From Paracoccaceae bacterium (lineage in GTDB: Bacteria; Pseudomonadota; Alphaproteobacteria; Rhodobacterales; Rhodobacteraceae), in the NCBI GenBank assembly GCA_947468085.1, contig CANIKY010000008.1, positions 1 to 47,286 of the forward strand: a DNA stretch of 47,286 nt, given 5' to 3'. This document shows positions 25,408-32,582 of this stretch, piece by piece. The translations under genes and the position numbers were made by a program. The notes beneath the pieces are model-generated. The model was not told the origin of the DNA, searched no databases, and saw only the letters and a list, made by a program, of their open reading frames with translations. Positions within the stretch are counted from its first letter, which is position 1, and the number at the start of each line of letters is the position of its first letter.

Positions 25408-25608
25408 CTAATGATTTTGTCCTGAATTTGAACCACTTGCCTTTCCCTGACCCTTGATCCTTGTCATCTCATCGCTGAATCGCTTCTTTGCCGCTGCTGC
25501 TTGTAATACCCGCTGCTGTGCTTGTTGTGCGTCCATGACCTTCTGCCGCGCTTGTGCTACCTGATCCTTGTGATCTGCTGCTTCGATGAACTGCTTGAAA
25601 CTGATCAT
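25408..25608 (-). CDS. Small hypothetical protein of the element (66 residues)
   Basis: Starts MISFKQFIEAADHKD and is rich in Gln, Ala and Lys, predicted helical and probably coiled-coil (QVAQARQKVMDAQQAQQRV), with a Gly/Ser/Asn tail. The ATG overlaps the TGA of the preceding small gene (ATGA), a strong sign that both are translated. The opening SFKQFIE recalls N-termini of small phage proteins, but that is a weak resemblance. No function assigned. Confidence 0.6.
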   Translation of the reverse strand: MISFKQFIEAADHKDQVAQARQKVMDAQQAQQRVLQAAAAKKRFSDEMTRIKGQGKASGSNSGQNH

Positions 25609-25793
25609 GACTGCACCACGATTACATCGACTGATCCACTTTTGCCGATGCATGCTTGAACGATTTTCGACACTTCTGCTGTGTCTGATTTCGACACCGA
25701 TTTGATGACAGTCACATCGCTGATTTTTGATGTGCTGATCTCTGCTACCAATGCGTTTTTTGTGATCTTCATTGTTGATATTTTGTTGAACAT
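25605..25793 (-). CDS. Small hypothetical protein of the element (62 residues)
   Basis: Sequence rich in Val, Ile, Ser and Lys (MFNKISTMKITKN then ALVAEISTSKISDVTVIKSV), suggesting a small alpha/beta domain, with one Cys (VQACIGKSG). The ATG at 25793 has GGGAGAG seven bases upstream; an internal ATG at 25772 has none. It is coupled to the next gene by ATGA overlap and heads the minus-strand run of small gene, small gene, Sel1 B and Sel1 A. Not recognised. Confidence 0.55.
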   Translation of the reverse strand: MFNKISTMKITKNALVAEISTSKISDVTVIKSVSKSDTAEVSKIVQACIGKSGSVDVIVVQS

Positions 25794-25856
25794 TATGCTC
25801 TCCCTATATGTGTTAATGATTGTATTTAATAGTATTCTGAATGTGTCGTTCAGTGT

Positions 25857-25912
25857 TACATTGTCATGTGATGTGTTGCTTTAAGATGTGATGTGTCCGC
25901 TGTGACAATGTA
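25857..25912. repeat. Inverted repeat enclosing direct repeats; candidate replication origin or operator
   Basis: Perfect 10-bp arms TACATTGTCA (25857-25866) and TGACAATGTA (25903-25912) enclose two identical TGTGATGTGT copies (25867-25876 and 25887-25896) spaced exactly 20 bp. It lies in the 216-bp gap between the rep stop and the next minus-strand genes. Such a structure next to a rolling-circle rep gene fits a double-strand origin with iterons; it could instead be the operator of the small-gene operon. The rest of the gap is AT-rich and shows no gene I trust. Confidence 0.5.
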
Positions 25913-26009
25913 TGCCCGCCGACGATAGAATTGATGACTTAAATAACTGATTTTATTGATATTTTTATCAAAACCCCTAACCCAAATCTGTTTGACGCGT
26001 GCAAACCCA

Positions 26010-27020
26010 TCAAACCCCGATTTCTCGATACAACGATCTCCAATTTGAACCCTGAACATCGCTGTATAACTTGACCAATCGACCCAAATCTTGCCGATCA
26101 ATCTCTTCACCACCCTTGTAATCTGAACCCGCAAATGTGTGCTTGTATCTTACAGCGTTCTTGAAATTGTATGATGTGATACCCGTTATGTTCTTTTCTA
26201 AACTTTTGCTCTTGTGAAACTCCTGAACAAACAAACCACTTTCCGCTGTCTTCTTAACACGCTCTTTGACACTGATCGTTTCGCCATTCTTCACCGTGTC
26301 ATATTCGACATGATACAAATCACCGACCATCCTTTCGATCTGATCCTTTGTTGCACAGAATATGCCATGCCAATGAACCCACAAAACATGACTGTCATCT
26401 TGCGACAACGAACCTTGCGTTCGTGCTTGTTTGATCATCTGCGCCAATGCTGCTTGCTTTTTTTCATCCTCATTCGAACGAAGCATAAATTCGAAATCTA
26501 TCAGTTCGAACTCATATGTTGCGATTCCCCAAATGCCTGATGATGCGTTTCTTTCTCGCATCTTACGCCATCTAATCTTATCTCGCTCGATTGCTTGACC
26601 CAAACTATCGATGTCGAACCGACACACTTCACAATGACCCGTCACATGAAGCAGATTGTCTGAAACGAATTTTTCATCATGATCTGATCCATACTTCGCT
26701 ACAATTTGCTTCTTAACTTTATTCTTGTATGTCTCTGCTGCATTGTTTCGACACGATTCACACCATATGCTTTGACACTTCTTTCCACGACCACAATTTT
26801 CGATCTTATCTGCCAAATCGTTGCATCCTATCGACAACAACGCTTTCTGAACTCGATCCTTAATAAATTTATACTCTTCTGCCAAATCGCTATAAAACTC
26901 TGACTTCCTCGTTTTATACGATTCTTCTAACAATGCTTCTTTGATGCGCTCGAAACTTGCTCGACGCTCGTCATCTGAAAATTGTTCCTTGAATGTCTTG
27001 ACCATCATCTTGCCTGTCAT
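26010..27020 (-). CDS. Rolling-circle replication initiator-like protein (HUH motif)
   Basis: 336 residues. A Cys cluster (C76, C82, C87, C90 in CGRGKKCQSIWCESC) resembles the zinc site of plasmid Rep proteins. A strand LLHVTGHC (about 123-130) stands where Rep motif 1 is expected. W215-H216-W-H218-G (WVHWHGIF) is an HUH metal-binding motif, and candidate nicking tyrosines are Y284 and Y292 (ITSYNFKNAVRYK). The spacing matches Rep_1-type initiators that nick one strand and attach covalently to its 5' end. Similarity to known Reps looks remote. It diverges from the small RHH operon. The start is uncertain; ATGs at 27020, 27008 and 27005 are possible. Confidence 0.72.
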   Translation of the reverse strand: MTGKMMVKTFKEQFSDDERRASFERIKEALLEESYKTRKSEFYSDLAEEYKFIKDRVQKALLSIGCNDLADKIENCGRGKKCQSIWCESCRNNAAETYKNKVKKQIVAKYGSDHDEKFVSDNLLHVTGHCEVCRFDIDSLGQAIERDKIRWRKMRERNASSGIWGIATYEFELIDFEFMLRSNEDEKKQAALAQMIKQARTQGSLSQDDSHVLWVHWHGIFCATKDQIERMVGDLYHVEYDTVKNGETISVKERVKKTAESGLFVQEFHKSKSLEKNITGITSYNFKNAVRYKHTFAGSDYKGGEEIDRQDLGRLVKLYSDVQGSNWRSLYREIGV

Positions 27021-27072
27021 TTTCGCTGTTTGATGTATTTATGAAATACATGATTGTATAAATATATTGAAC

Positions 27073-27255
27073 ATGTCCATAAGTAAGAGAACAAGAAACA
27101 TGAAAAATGACATAAATTCGCGTCTTGAACACATCGAAACCAACATCTCGATACTGTCCCAACAACTGCTCATCTTAAACGATGCGCTGACCGACCTCGA
27201 AACTAAATTTGAAATTCAATCAGTTCAGAAAGTTGACCATGAAAACATCGTATGA
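27073..27255 (+). CDS. Small coiled-coil protein of the element
   Basis: 60 residues from the ATG at 27073, or 51 from 27100. Heptad-like leucine/isoleucine spacing (IETNISILSQQLLILNDALTDLETKF) predicts a coiled coil. Divergent from rep with about 50 bp between the starts, and overlapping the next gene by 17 bp. It could be a partner of the downstream regulator or a replication accessory protein. Unrecognised. Confidence 0.5.
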   Translation: MSISKRTRNMKNDINSRLEHIETNISILSQQLLILNDALTDLETKFEIQSVQKVDHENIV

Positions 27256-27430
27256 CACCGAAACCCGCGCCATTCACTTGCTTCTACCCCGTGATCTCGT
27301 GTCTTCGCTCGACATGCATCGAAATCGCTATACCACCCGCACATCGCTCATTGCCCATGCCATCGAACGCTATGTTGCTTCGTTACCTGTCGTCGATGAT
27401 GCACCAAAACTGACATGGTCTGCTCGATGA
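27239..27430 (+). CDS. Ribbon-helix-helix (CopG-like) DNA-binding protein
   Basis: 63 residues. The strand AIHLLLPRDLVSSLDMH, followed by helix, turn and helix (TTRTSLIAHAIERYVASL), matches the ribbon-helix-helix fold used by CopG, Arc and ParG-type proteins. CopG-type repressors control rep expression in rolling-circle plasmids, and here the gene diverges from the rep-like gene, so autoregulation plus control of rep is the natural hypothesis. It begins within the coiled-coil gene and ends with an ATGA overlap with the next frame. Confidence 0.72.
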   Translation: MKTSYDTETRAIHLLLPRDLVSSLDMHRNRYTTRTSLIAHAIERYVASLPVVDDAPKLTWSAR

Positions 27431-27645
27431 TCGCTTTATATGACCGTAGACCCGTCAAAAACGCACGCACAACGATGATCATGCGTTTGCCGTTCCATGC
27501 CTATGCCATGCGCTTTTGTTCAGCGTATTACGATTCCGTCTTTCGATATGCTGAAATTCTTCATTGCCACAGACTTCGCCATCGCTTCGTCAAAGTGTCC
27601 ATAATGCTTTTCGATGAATCCGACGCTCGTTCCCGCAATCTTTGA
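27427..27645 (+). CDS. Possible small protein coupled to the RHH gene, overlapping the integrase end
   Basis: 72-residue frame whose ATG overlaps the stop of the RHH gene (ATGA at 27427-27430), which favours translation. The last 126 bp run antisense over the 3' end of the integrase gene, which argues that at least that part is a shadow. The first third (MIALYDRRPVKNARTTMIMRL) is outside any other gene. No recognisable domain. Doubtful. Confidence 0.3.
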   Translation: MIALYDRRPVKNARTTMIMRLPFHAYAMRFCSAYYDSVFRYAEILHCHRLRHRFVKVSIMLFDESDARSRNL

Positions 27646-28770
27646 AATTTCGTAAATCGACGCGCCCGCTTTCAATCGACATGTAATGCCAAAATGTCGA
27701 AGCGAATACCATGTGATGTTTTCCGCTTCGTAATCAAGACCGATGCCTTTCATCAATTCTGACCATGCCGAATAGTAGTGTCTCAAATTGAATCGTTCTG
27801 CACCCGTTTTACCGCAAAATATGTAATCTGTGCTTTCTTTGAACTTCACTCGTTCGAATAGTCTTTGAAAATATTCGCCGCCTCTTGCCGTGACATTTCG
27901 GGTTTTTCTGTTTTTTGATGTCTCTGCCTTAACGCGCAGCGTGACCAACTCAACATCGTTCCAACCATCCTGCTTCATCGTTTCGAACTTTTCGATGTCG
28001 CCCCACTTCAATTGCCACAACTCGCCAACCCGCAACATTGTGTTACTTGCTATCAAAATGCAGTCTCGAATCAGCAAACGCTTGTTTCGAAGTTCTTCGT
28101 CATCCCCACACTGTGCTTTTGAAGACCATGTTCGCATGAACCTTACTAATTCATCATATTGTTCCAAAGTGAATGTTCCGCGTCTACCGTCATCATCTTC
28201 TTCTGTTCTTATTCGTAGCTTTCGAAATTCAAACTGTGTGAAATGACTATGTCCTTCGCGAAATGCGAACTTCATCATGTGATTTATAGTCGTCTGTTCG
28301 TTTCGAATTGTGATGTCGCGAACTTCTTCATGCCTCAAACGTCGCCAATTTGCGTAATCGAATGCACTTTTCATATCGAAACTTGCTACTTTTGATGTCG
28401 CACCTGCAAATGCGACAAAGTGCTTTAACTGCGAACTTAATGTGACATGGCGTCCCGCTGTGATGTTTTTCGTCTCCACATCTTCCTTGCGCCACTGCAA
28501 ATATTCGATGACAAGTTGCTGAATTGTAAGACCAAATATCTTTTTCCCGTTCTGAACCTGCGCCAATGTCTCAATGACTGTCTGCTCTGCGCGTTGCTTC
28601 GCTTCCGTCAAATTTTCCGTCCGCAACGATTTCCGCATGTACCGATTTTCGCTCGATACCCACATCCGTAACTGATAGCGCTTGCCCGACTGTGTTGTCC
28701 GCAAAACTGTTGCTTTGCCGCCCAATATGTCATGCTGCTCAACGATGAATGCGTTTTCTGTCTTTGCCAT
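27520..28770 (-). CDS. Tyrosine integrase of the element
   Basis: Catalyses integration and excision of the element at clpS. 416 residues from the ATG with GGGGA upstream. An arm-binding/core-binding N-terminal half leads to a catalytic half with R247 (MLRVGELWQL), a likely Lys near 286, R358 and H359 (WYSLRHFGIT, where the usual first His is Tyr) and the nucleophile Y390 in FIEKHYGHFD. The GTS...IEKHYGH ending is common in phage and island integrases. It lies 151 bp from the right attachment repeat and reads away from it, the standard position for an integrase at an element end. Confidence 0.94.
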   Translation of the reverse strand: MAKTENAFIVEQHDILGGKATVLRTTQSGKRYQLRMWVSSENRYMRKSLRTENLTEAKQRAEQTVIETLAQVQNGKKIFGLTIQQLVIEYLQWRKEDVETKNITAGRHVTLSSQLKHFVAFAGATSKVASFDMKSAFDYANWRRLRHEEVRDITIRNEQTTINHMMKFAFREGHSHFTQFEFRKLRIRTEEDDDGRRGTFTLEQYDELVRFMRTWSSKAQCGDDEELRNKRLLIRDCILIASNTMLRVGELWQLKWGDIEKFETMKQDGWNDVELVTLRVKAETSKNRKTRNVTARGGEYFQRLFERVKFKESTDYIFCGKTGAERFNLRHYYSAWSELMKGIGLDYEAENITWYSLRHFGITCRLKAGASIYEISKIAGTSVGFIEKHYGHFDEAMAKSVAMKNFSISKDGIVIR

Positions 28771-28818
28771 GTCTGCGATCCCCACTTCGTGCGTCAGAAA
28801 AGCACACAAAGTTTGTAA

Positions 28819-28831
28819 GTGTCTTTGACAC
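28819..28831. promoter_or_regulatory. Small palindrome in the integrase upstream region
   Basis: GTGTC-TTT-GACAC, a perfect 5-bp inverted repeat 49 bp upstream of the integrase start, between the gene and the right attachment repeat. It shares the GACA core with the boxes ahead of the serine recombinase. It may be an operator or an arm site. Confidence 0.3.
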
Positions 28832-28921
28832 AATGATCGCTAACGTAGTGATTTTCAACCGTTTTTGTCTCGTCTTTGAAATATAAAAATCGTTCAAAAA
28901 CAAGTAATTATGTGAAAATTT

Positions 28922-29245
28922 CTATTCCTTTTCCATCGTGCATTGCAGCGGATGCTGATGCCTACGGGCAAAGTCCATCACTTGCGCCACTTTGGTCTCG
29001 GCAACCTCGGCCGAAAACACCCCAACCACCGCCAGCCCTTTTTTATGCACCGTCAGCATAATTTCGAACGCTTGCGCGTGGTTCAGGCCAAAGAACCGCT
29101 CTAACACATGCACGACGAATTCCATCGGCGTGAAGTCATCGTTCAAAAGCATCACCTTGTACAAAGGTGGGCGTTCGGTTTTCGTCTTGGTCTTGGTCAG
29201 AACCGAAGTGTCCTGACCCGGGCCCTTAGGGCCGTCAGACATCAT
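28922..29245 (-). CDS. clpS: ATP-dependent Clp protease adaptor ClpS
   Basis: N-end-rule adaptor that binds ClpA and delivers substrates with destabilising N-terminal residues to ClpAP. 107 residues from the ATG at 29245 (a TTG at 29263 is also in frame). Core features are [24 protein letters not shown] with the NDD and F/M binding pocket, then [12 protein letters not shown] and [11 protein letters not shown]. The end [10 protein letters not shown] is encoded within the right attachment repeat of the mobile element; the present TAG stop comes from element DNA. No clpA gene follows, since the element and then the methyltransferase gene lie downstream. Confidence 0.94.
   Translation of the reverse strand: MMSDGPKGPGQDTSVLTKTKTKTERPPLYKVMLLNDDFTPMEFVVHVLERFFGLNHAQAFEIMLTVHKKGLAVVGVFSAEVAETKVAQVMDFARRHQHPLQCTMEKE
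28924..28933. repeat. Right attachment repeat of the element, inside clpS
   Basis: Second copy of ATTCCTTTTC; on the minus strand GAAAAGGAAT encodes the last Glu-Lys-Glu of ClpS. Element DNA adds AG to complete a TAG stop. Confidence 0.8.
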
Positions 29246-29367
29246 GTCAGGAAAAGAGGTCAAACCAGAGCTCCGGTGCGAAAGGGGGGCGTGTTGCTTA
29301 TCGAAACATTATAGACGATTTTGCGGCCCATGAAAGGCCCCCACCGCCTTTGCTGCAGGAGAAGTCT

Positions 29368-30069
29368 ATGCCGATCACCACAATTGGCTTCGATGCCGAC
29401 GATACGCTGTGGCATAATGAGACCTTCTTTCGCTTGACGCAGCAGCACTTTGTCCAACTGCTGTCTGATTCGGATCCGATCCACCTGACCGATCGGCTAG
29501 AAGCAGCGGAACGGCGCAACCTTGGTTACTATGGATTTGGCATCAAAGGTTTCATGCTGTCGATGATCGAAACCGCGATCGAGGTCACTGACGGCCGCGT
29601 CGCAGCCCCCGTTATCGCCGAGATTCTGGCGGCGGGGCGCGAAATGCTGCGCCATCCTGTCGATCTTCTTGCCCACGCGCGTGACACCGTCGCGACGCTG
29701 GCGGCCCATCACCGCGTGGTTTTGATCACCAAGGGCGACTTGCTGGATCAGGAACGCAAACTGGCGCAATCGGGCTTGGGCGATCTGTTCCATGGGGTCG
29801 AGATTGTGTCAGACAAAACCCCCGCGATCTATCAGGCGGCCTTCGCGCGGCACGGCGCGGGGGCCGCTCAGGCGGCCATGGTGGGCAATTCGTTAAAGTC
29901 AGATGTATTGCCCGCGCTGGCTGTTGGCGCTTGGGGTATTCATGTGCCGCATGATTTGACTTGGTCTTATGAAAGGGTCGAACCGCCAATTGATGCAGCA
30001 CGGTTTCGCGCCATTTCTGACTTGGGCGCGCTGCCCGCCTTGATTGATGAGCTTAAAAATACACAATAG
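29368..30069 (+). CDS. HAD-family hydrolase (COG1011-like)
   Basis: 233-residue HAD-fold phosphatase. Motif I is FDADDTLWHNE near the N-terminus, with the two catalytic aspartates; a helical cap follows; motif II VLITKGD near 120; the motif III region DLFHGVEIVSDKTP with the Lys; and motif IV GNSLKSDVLPALAVGAWG near 173-190. The ATG at 29368 follows a strong AGGAGAAG site. Divergent from clpS. Substrate unknown. Confidence 0.88.
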   Translation: MPITTIGFDADDTLWHNETFFRLTQQHFVQLLSDSDPIHLTDRLEAAERRNLGYYGFGIKGFMLSMIETAIEVTDGRVAAPVIAEILAAGREMLRHPVDLLAHARDTVATLAAHHRVVLITKGDLLDQERKLAQSGLGDLFHGVEIVSDKTPAIYQAAFARHGAGAAQAAMVGNSLKSDVLPALAVGAWGIHVPHDLTWSYERVEPPIDAARFRAISDLGALPALIDELKNTQ

Positions 30070-30098
30070 CTTGTGGTTTGTCTGTGCAGACACACAAG
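30070..30098 (+). terminator. Hairpin directly after the HAD gene
   Basis: CTTGTG...TGTCTG pairs with CAGACA CACAAG, giving a 12-bp stem interrupted by a three-base bulge, starting at the base after the stop codon. There is no following T-run, so termination is possible but unproven. The remaining 157 bases to 30255 should hold the carboxypeptidase promoter. Confidence 0.45.
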
Positions 30099-30255
30099 AT
30101 AGGGGTATACAACCCTCGCGTCCCGAATTATGAAATTCTGCGAAGCCCATGGAAACAAAGATGTTTTTTCTGCCGCAAGCCCGTGCTAGACTAATGACGA
30201 GTTGAAAAGCGAAACCTCGGAATAACCGCGGGCGCGAGCAGTGTGAGGCAGGCAT

Positions 30256-31746
30256 TTGGCACGGGTTTGGGCGGATTCTGTCCGCAGTTTAATATGGGCG
30301 TTGGTCATCGGCCTTTGGGCCAATATTGTGCTTGGGTCTGCCGCATATGCTGGGCCGCAAGCGCTGTATCTGATGGATGCCCGCACGGGGGAAACGCTTT
30401 ACGCTAAAAATGCTGACACGCCATTGGCGCCAGCGTCTTTAACCAAGATGATGACGCTTTACATCACCTTTCAAGAAATCGAAGCCGGCCATGTGACCTT
30501 GGACACGATGATCACCGTGTCCAAAAATGCGGCCAATCAGGCCCCATCCAAACTGGGCTTAAAAGCGGGCCAAAAAATCGCCCTGCGTTATCTGATCCGA
30601 GGCGCGGCGGTAAAGTCAGCCAATGATGCCGCCGCCGCCATTGGCGATCACTTTGCAGGCTCTTCGGAAAAATGGGGGGCGCGGATGACGGCGACCGCCA
30701 AGGCGCTTGGCATGAAGCATTCCACCTTCAAGAACGCGAACGGCTTGCCGGCCAAGGGGCACTTGTCAACTGCGCGGGATATGTCAATCTTGGGGCGGCA
30801 TTTGTTTTATGATTTTCCGCAATATTACAATATCTTCTCGCGTCGTTCGACCGATGCCGGCGTAGCCAAAGTGGCCAGCACCAACCGCAAGTTTCTTGAC
30901 GCCTATGAAGGCGCTGACGGGATCAAAACCGGTTTCACCAATACAGCGGGCTTTTGTTTGACAGCCAGCGCGGAACGTAACGGCGTTCGCCTGATCGGCA
31001 CGATCCTTGGTGGCACGTCAACTCCGATGCGCAACCAAAAGATGGCCGAACTGCTGGACAAGGGGTTTAAGATGGCCAAGCCGGGCGTTGCAGTGGTGGC
31101 CCCCAAGCCCGCCGATCCTGAAATGGCGCTTAGCCCCGACACGGCCCTTGTGGCTGAGGCAGAAGGTGATCTGGCAACCGATGACACCCAACTGGTGATG
31201 ACCACCTCTCCACGCCCTATGCCGCGTCCAGACACACTCGGCGGGGCTGAGACAGCGGTTGCTGCCACGGAATTGGATAATGCCGTGGCTTTGGCCTTAG
31301 CCTTGGCCACAGACCCCGACGCCGTGCCAGAAGTGCAGTCGGCCTCGTCTGTCACCATCAAGGCGAGTGCCGCCGCCCAACCCATGATCTTGAATGCCGC
31401 GACCCCGCCTCCGCCCAAAAAGAAGGCGCCGATTTACACGGACCAAGATGCCCAGCCTGTCCTTGTTGTCTCTAAGCCGCAGGTCGTGACGCGGGTGTCC
31501 ACCTCGTCTGGGGGGCAGACTTGGGGGGTGAACTTGGGGTCTTACCCCACCACAACAACGGCCGAAAAGGCGCTGATGAGTATTCAGTTTGCTGAAACGG
31601 CGACGCTGGGGGCGGGCCTGCGCAAAGTGGTCTTGCGATCCAACGGGTACGACGCTGTTGTGATGGGGCTTGACCGTGACACAGCTGATCTGGCCTGCCG
31701 CAAGCTGCAGGCCCGCGCCGTGCAATGTTTCACAATTGGCGAGTGA
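30256..31746 (+). CDS. D-alanyl-D-alanine carboxypeptidase with C-terminal SPOR-like region
   Basis: Periplasmic low-molecular-weight PBP trimming pentapeptides of peptidoglycan. 496 residues. Signal peptide near residues 10-32 (LIWALVIGLWANIVLGSAAYA). Catalytic motifs: S-x-x-K in APASLTKMM, S-x-N in VKSANDAA, and KTG in DGIKTGFTNT. A long Ala/Pro/Thr-rich linker (about 280-410) leads to a C-terminal segment (QTWGVNLGSYPTTTTAEKAL) that looks like a SPOR domain, which binds denuded septal glycan. The start appears to be a TTG at 30256; no ATG retains the signal peptide. Its stop overlaps the next ATG (TGATG). Confidence 0.9.
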   Translation: MARVWADSVRSLIWALVIGLWANIVLGSAAYAGPQALYLMDARTGETLYAKNADTPLAPASLTKMMTLYITFQEIEAGHVTLDTMITVSKNAANQAPSKLGLKAGQKIALRYLIRGAAVKSANDAAAAIGDHFAGSSEKWGARMTATAKALGMKHSTFKNANGLPAKGHLSTARDMSILGRHLFYDFPQYYNIFSRRSTDAGVAKVASTNRKFLDAYEGADGIKTGFTNTAGFCLTASAERNGVRLIGTILGGTSTPMRNQKMAELLDKGFKMAKPGVAVVAPKPADPEMALSPDTALVAEAEGDLATDDTQLVMTTSPRPMPRPDTLGGAETAVAATELDNAVALALALATDPDAVPEVQSASSVTIKASAAAQPMILNAATPPPPKKKAPIYTDQDAQPVLVVSKPQVVTRVSTSSGGQTWGVNLGSYPTTTTAEKALMSIQFAETATLGAGLRKVVLRSNGYDAVVMGLDRDTADLACRKLQARAVQCFTIGE

Positions 31747-32423
31747 TGGACTATATTTTTCCCCCACCGGCGATCCCAAGCCTAGCGGTTCATAACAGCT
31801 CGGCGCAGTTTCCCGTGCGGCGTATATTTTGCGTTGGGCGCAACTATGCCGATCATGGGATTGAGATGGGCGGCGACCCTGAGAAGGAACCTCCGTTTTT
31901 CTTCACCAAGCCCGCCGATGCTATTGTGCCATCCGGGCAAACCATCCCCTATCCCCCTGCCACCCAAGACTTGCACTACGAGGGCGAGTTGATCGTGGCC
32001 ATTGGTCGCGGTGGGGCAGATATTGCGGAAGAACAAGCGCTGGCCCATGTTTGGGGCTATGCCGCTGGCAACGATCTGACACGGCGCGATCTACAGGCCG
32101 AAGCCAAAGCCACCCGCCGCCCTTGGGACATGGCCAAGGGGTTTGACCGCTCGGCCATTGTCGGGCTGATCCATCCGCAAACGGCCTTGGCTGATGGCAT
32201 GCTGACCTTGGCGGTGGATGGCGTGGTGCGCCAATCCACCCTATTGTCCAAGATGATCTGGGATGTGCCCGGCATCATCGCCCACCTGTCACGCTTGGTC
32301 ACCCTTGCCCCGGGCGATTTGATCTTCACCGGCACGCCCGCCGGTGTCGGGGCGTTGCAGCGGGGCCAGACTTGCACTGTCACGATTGATGGCCTGTCCC
32401 CCGCTATCGTCACGATCGCCTGA
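31746..32423 (+). CDS. Fumarylacetoacetate hydrolase-family protein (FAHD1/acylpyruvase-like)
   Basis: Mg-dependent C-C bond hydrolase or decarboxylase family acting on beta-diketo or acylpyruvate compounds. 225 residues, like single-domain FAHD1 proteins. Motifs: FCVGRNYADHGIEMG near 30, PPFFFTKPADAIV, the metal ligands in DLHYEGELIVAIG (E-x-E) and GNDLTRRDLQ, AKGFDRSAIVG, and GDLIFTGTPAGVG near 195. The ATG overlaps the carboxypeptidase stop. Convergent with ccoS, whose stop is immediately adjacent. Confidence 0.9.
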   Translation: MDYIFPPPAIPSLAVHNSSAQFPVRRIFCVGRNYADHGIEMGGDPEKEPPFFFTKPADAIVPSGQTIPYPPATQDLHYEGELIVAIGRGGADIAEEQALAHVWGYAAGNDLTRRDLQAEAKATRRPWDMAKGFDRSAIVGLIHPQTALADGMLTLAVDGVVRQSTLLSKMIWDVPGIIAHLSRLVTLAPGDLIFTGTPAGVGALQRGQTCTVTIDGLSPAIVTIA

Positions 32424-32582
32424 TCAGGGCGCGGGCCTATCGTCGTAGTCTTTGGTCAGGATGCGATTGGCATCCCCCTTCGGGTCGTCAAACTGGTGGG
32501 TGCGCAGGGCCCAGACAAAGGCCACAAGGCCGATAAAGCCCAAGAACAGCGACACGGGGATCAGAACGGCTAAGATTTGCAT
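32424..32582 (-). CDS. ccoS: cbb3-type oxidase assembly protein CcoS
   Basis: 52-residue single-span membrane protein needed for cofactor insertion into cbb3 oxidase. It reads MQILAVLIPVSLFLGFIGLV, then AFVWALRTHQFDDPKGDANR. The pattern of one hydrophobic helix followed by W-x-x-x-x-x-QFDD is the CcoS hallmark. The ATG overlaps the stop of ccoI, placing it last in ccoGHIS. It is easy to miss because of its size. Confidence 0.93.
   Translation of the reverse strand: MQILAVLIPVSLFLGFIGLVAFVWALRTHQFDDPKGDANRILTKDYDDRPAP

Larger units (their letters stand above)
23056..28933. mobile_element. Integrated rolling-circle element in the 3' end of clpS (about 5.87 kb)
   Basis: AT-rich island between two copies of a 10-bp direct repeat (ATTCCTTTTC on the plus strand, 23056-23065 and 28924-28933). 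The right copy forms the last codons of clpS; joining the outer flanks at the repeat yields GAA AAG GAA TGA, an intact clpS end. The element encodes a tyrosine integrase beside the clpS-side repeat, an HUH-motif Rep, a serine recombinase, a ribbon-helix-helix protein, two secreted Sel1 proteins and small unknowns. Codon use and GC differ sharply from both flanks. I see no capsid, Zot-like ATPase, relaxase-plus-coupling or type IV secretion gene, so it is best described as an integrative plasmid, mobilizable element or satellite. Confidence 0.88.

Noticed and set aside
25856-26134. 92-residue minus-strand frame running past the rep stop
   Set aside because: It overlaps rep by over 100 bp, has no ribosome-binding site and contains the inverted repeat; could be real but unsupported.
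23235-28770. CRISPR array or toxin-antitoxin system in the AT-rich island
   Set aside because: No regularly spaced repeats of CRISPR length; the RHH gene has no toxin-like partner beyond the doubtful 27427-27645 frame.
23056-28933. Interpretation of the element as a filamentous prophage
   Set aside because: No Zot/pI-like ATPase, coat-like small membrane proteins or adsorption protein could be found, and it carries its own integrase.
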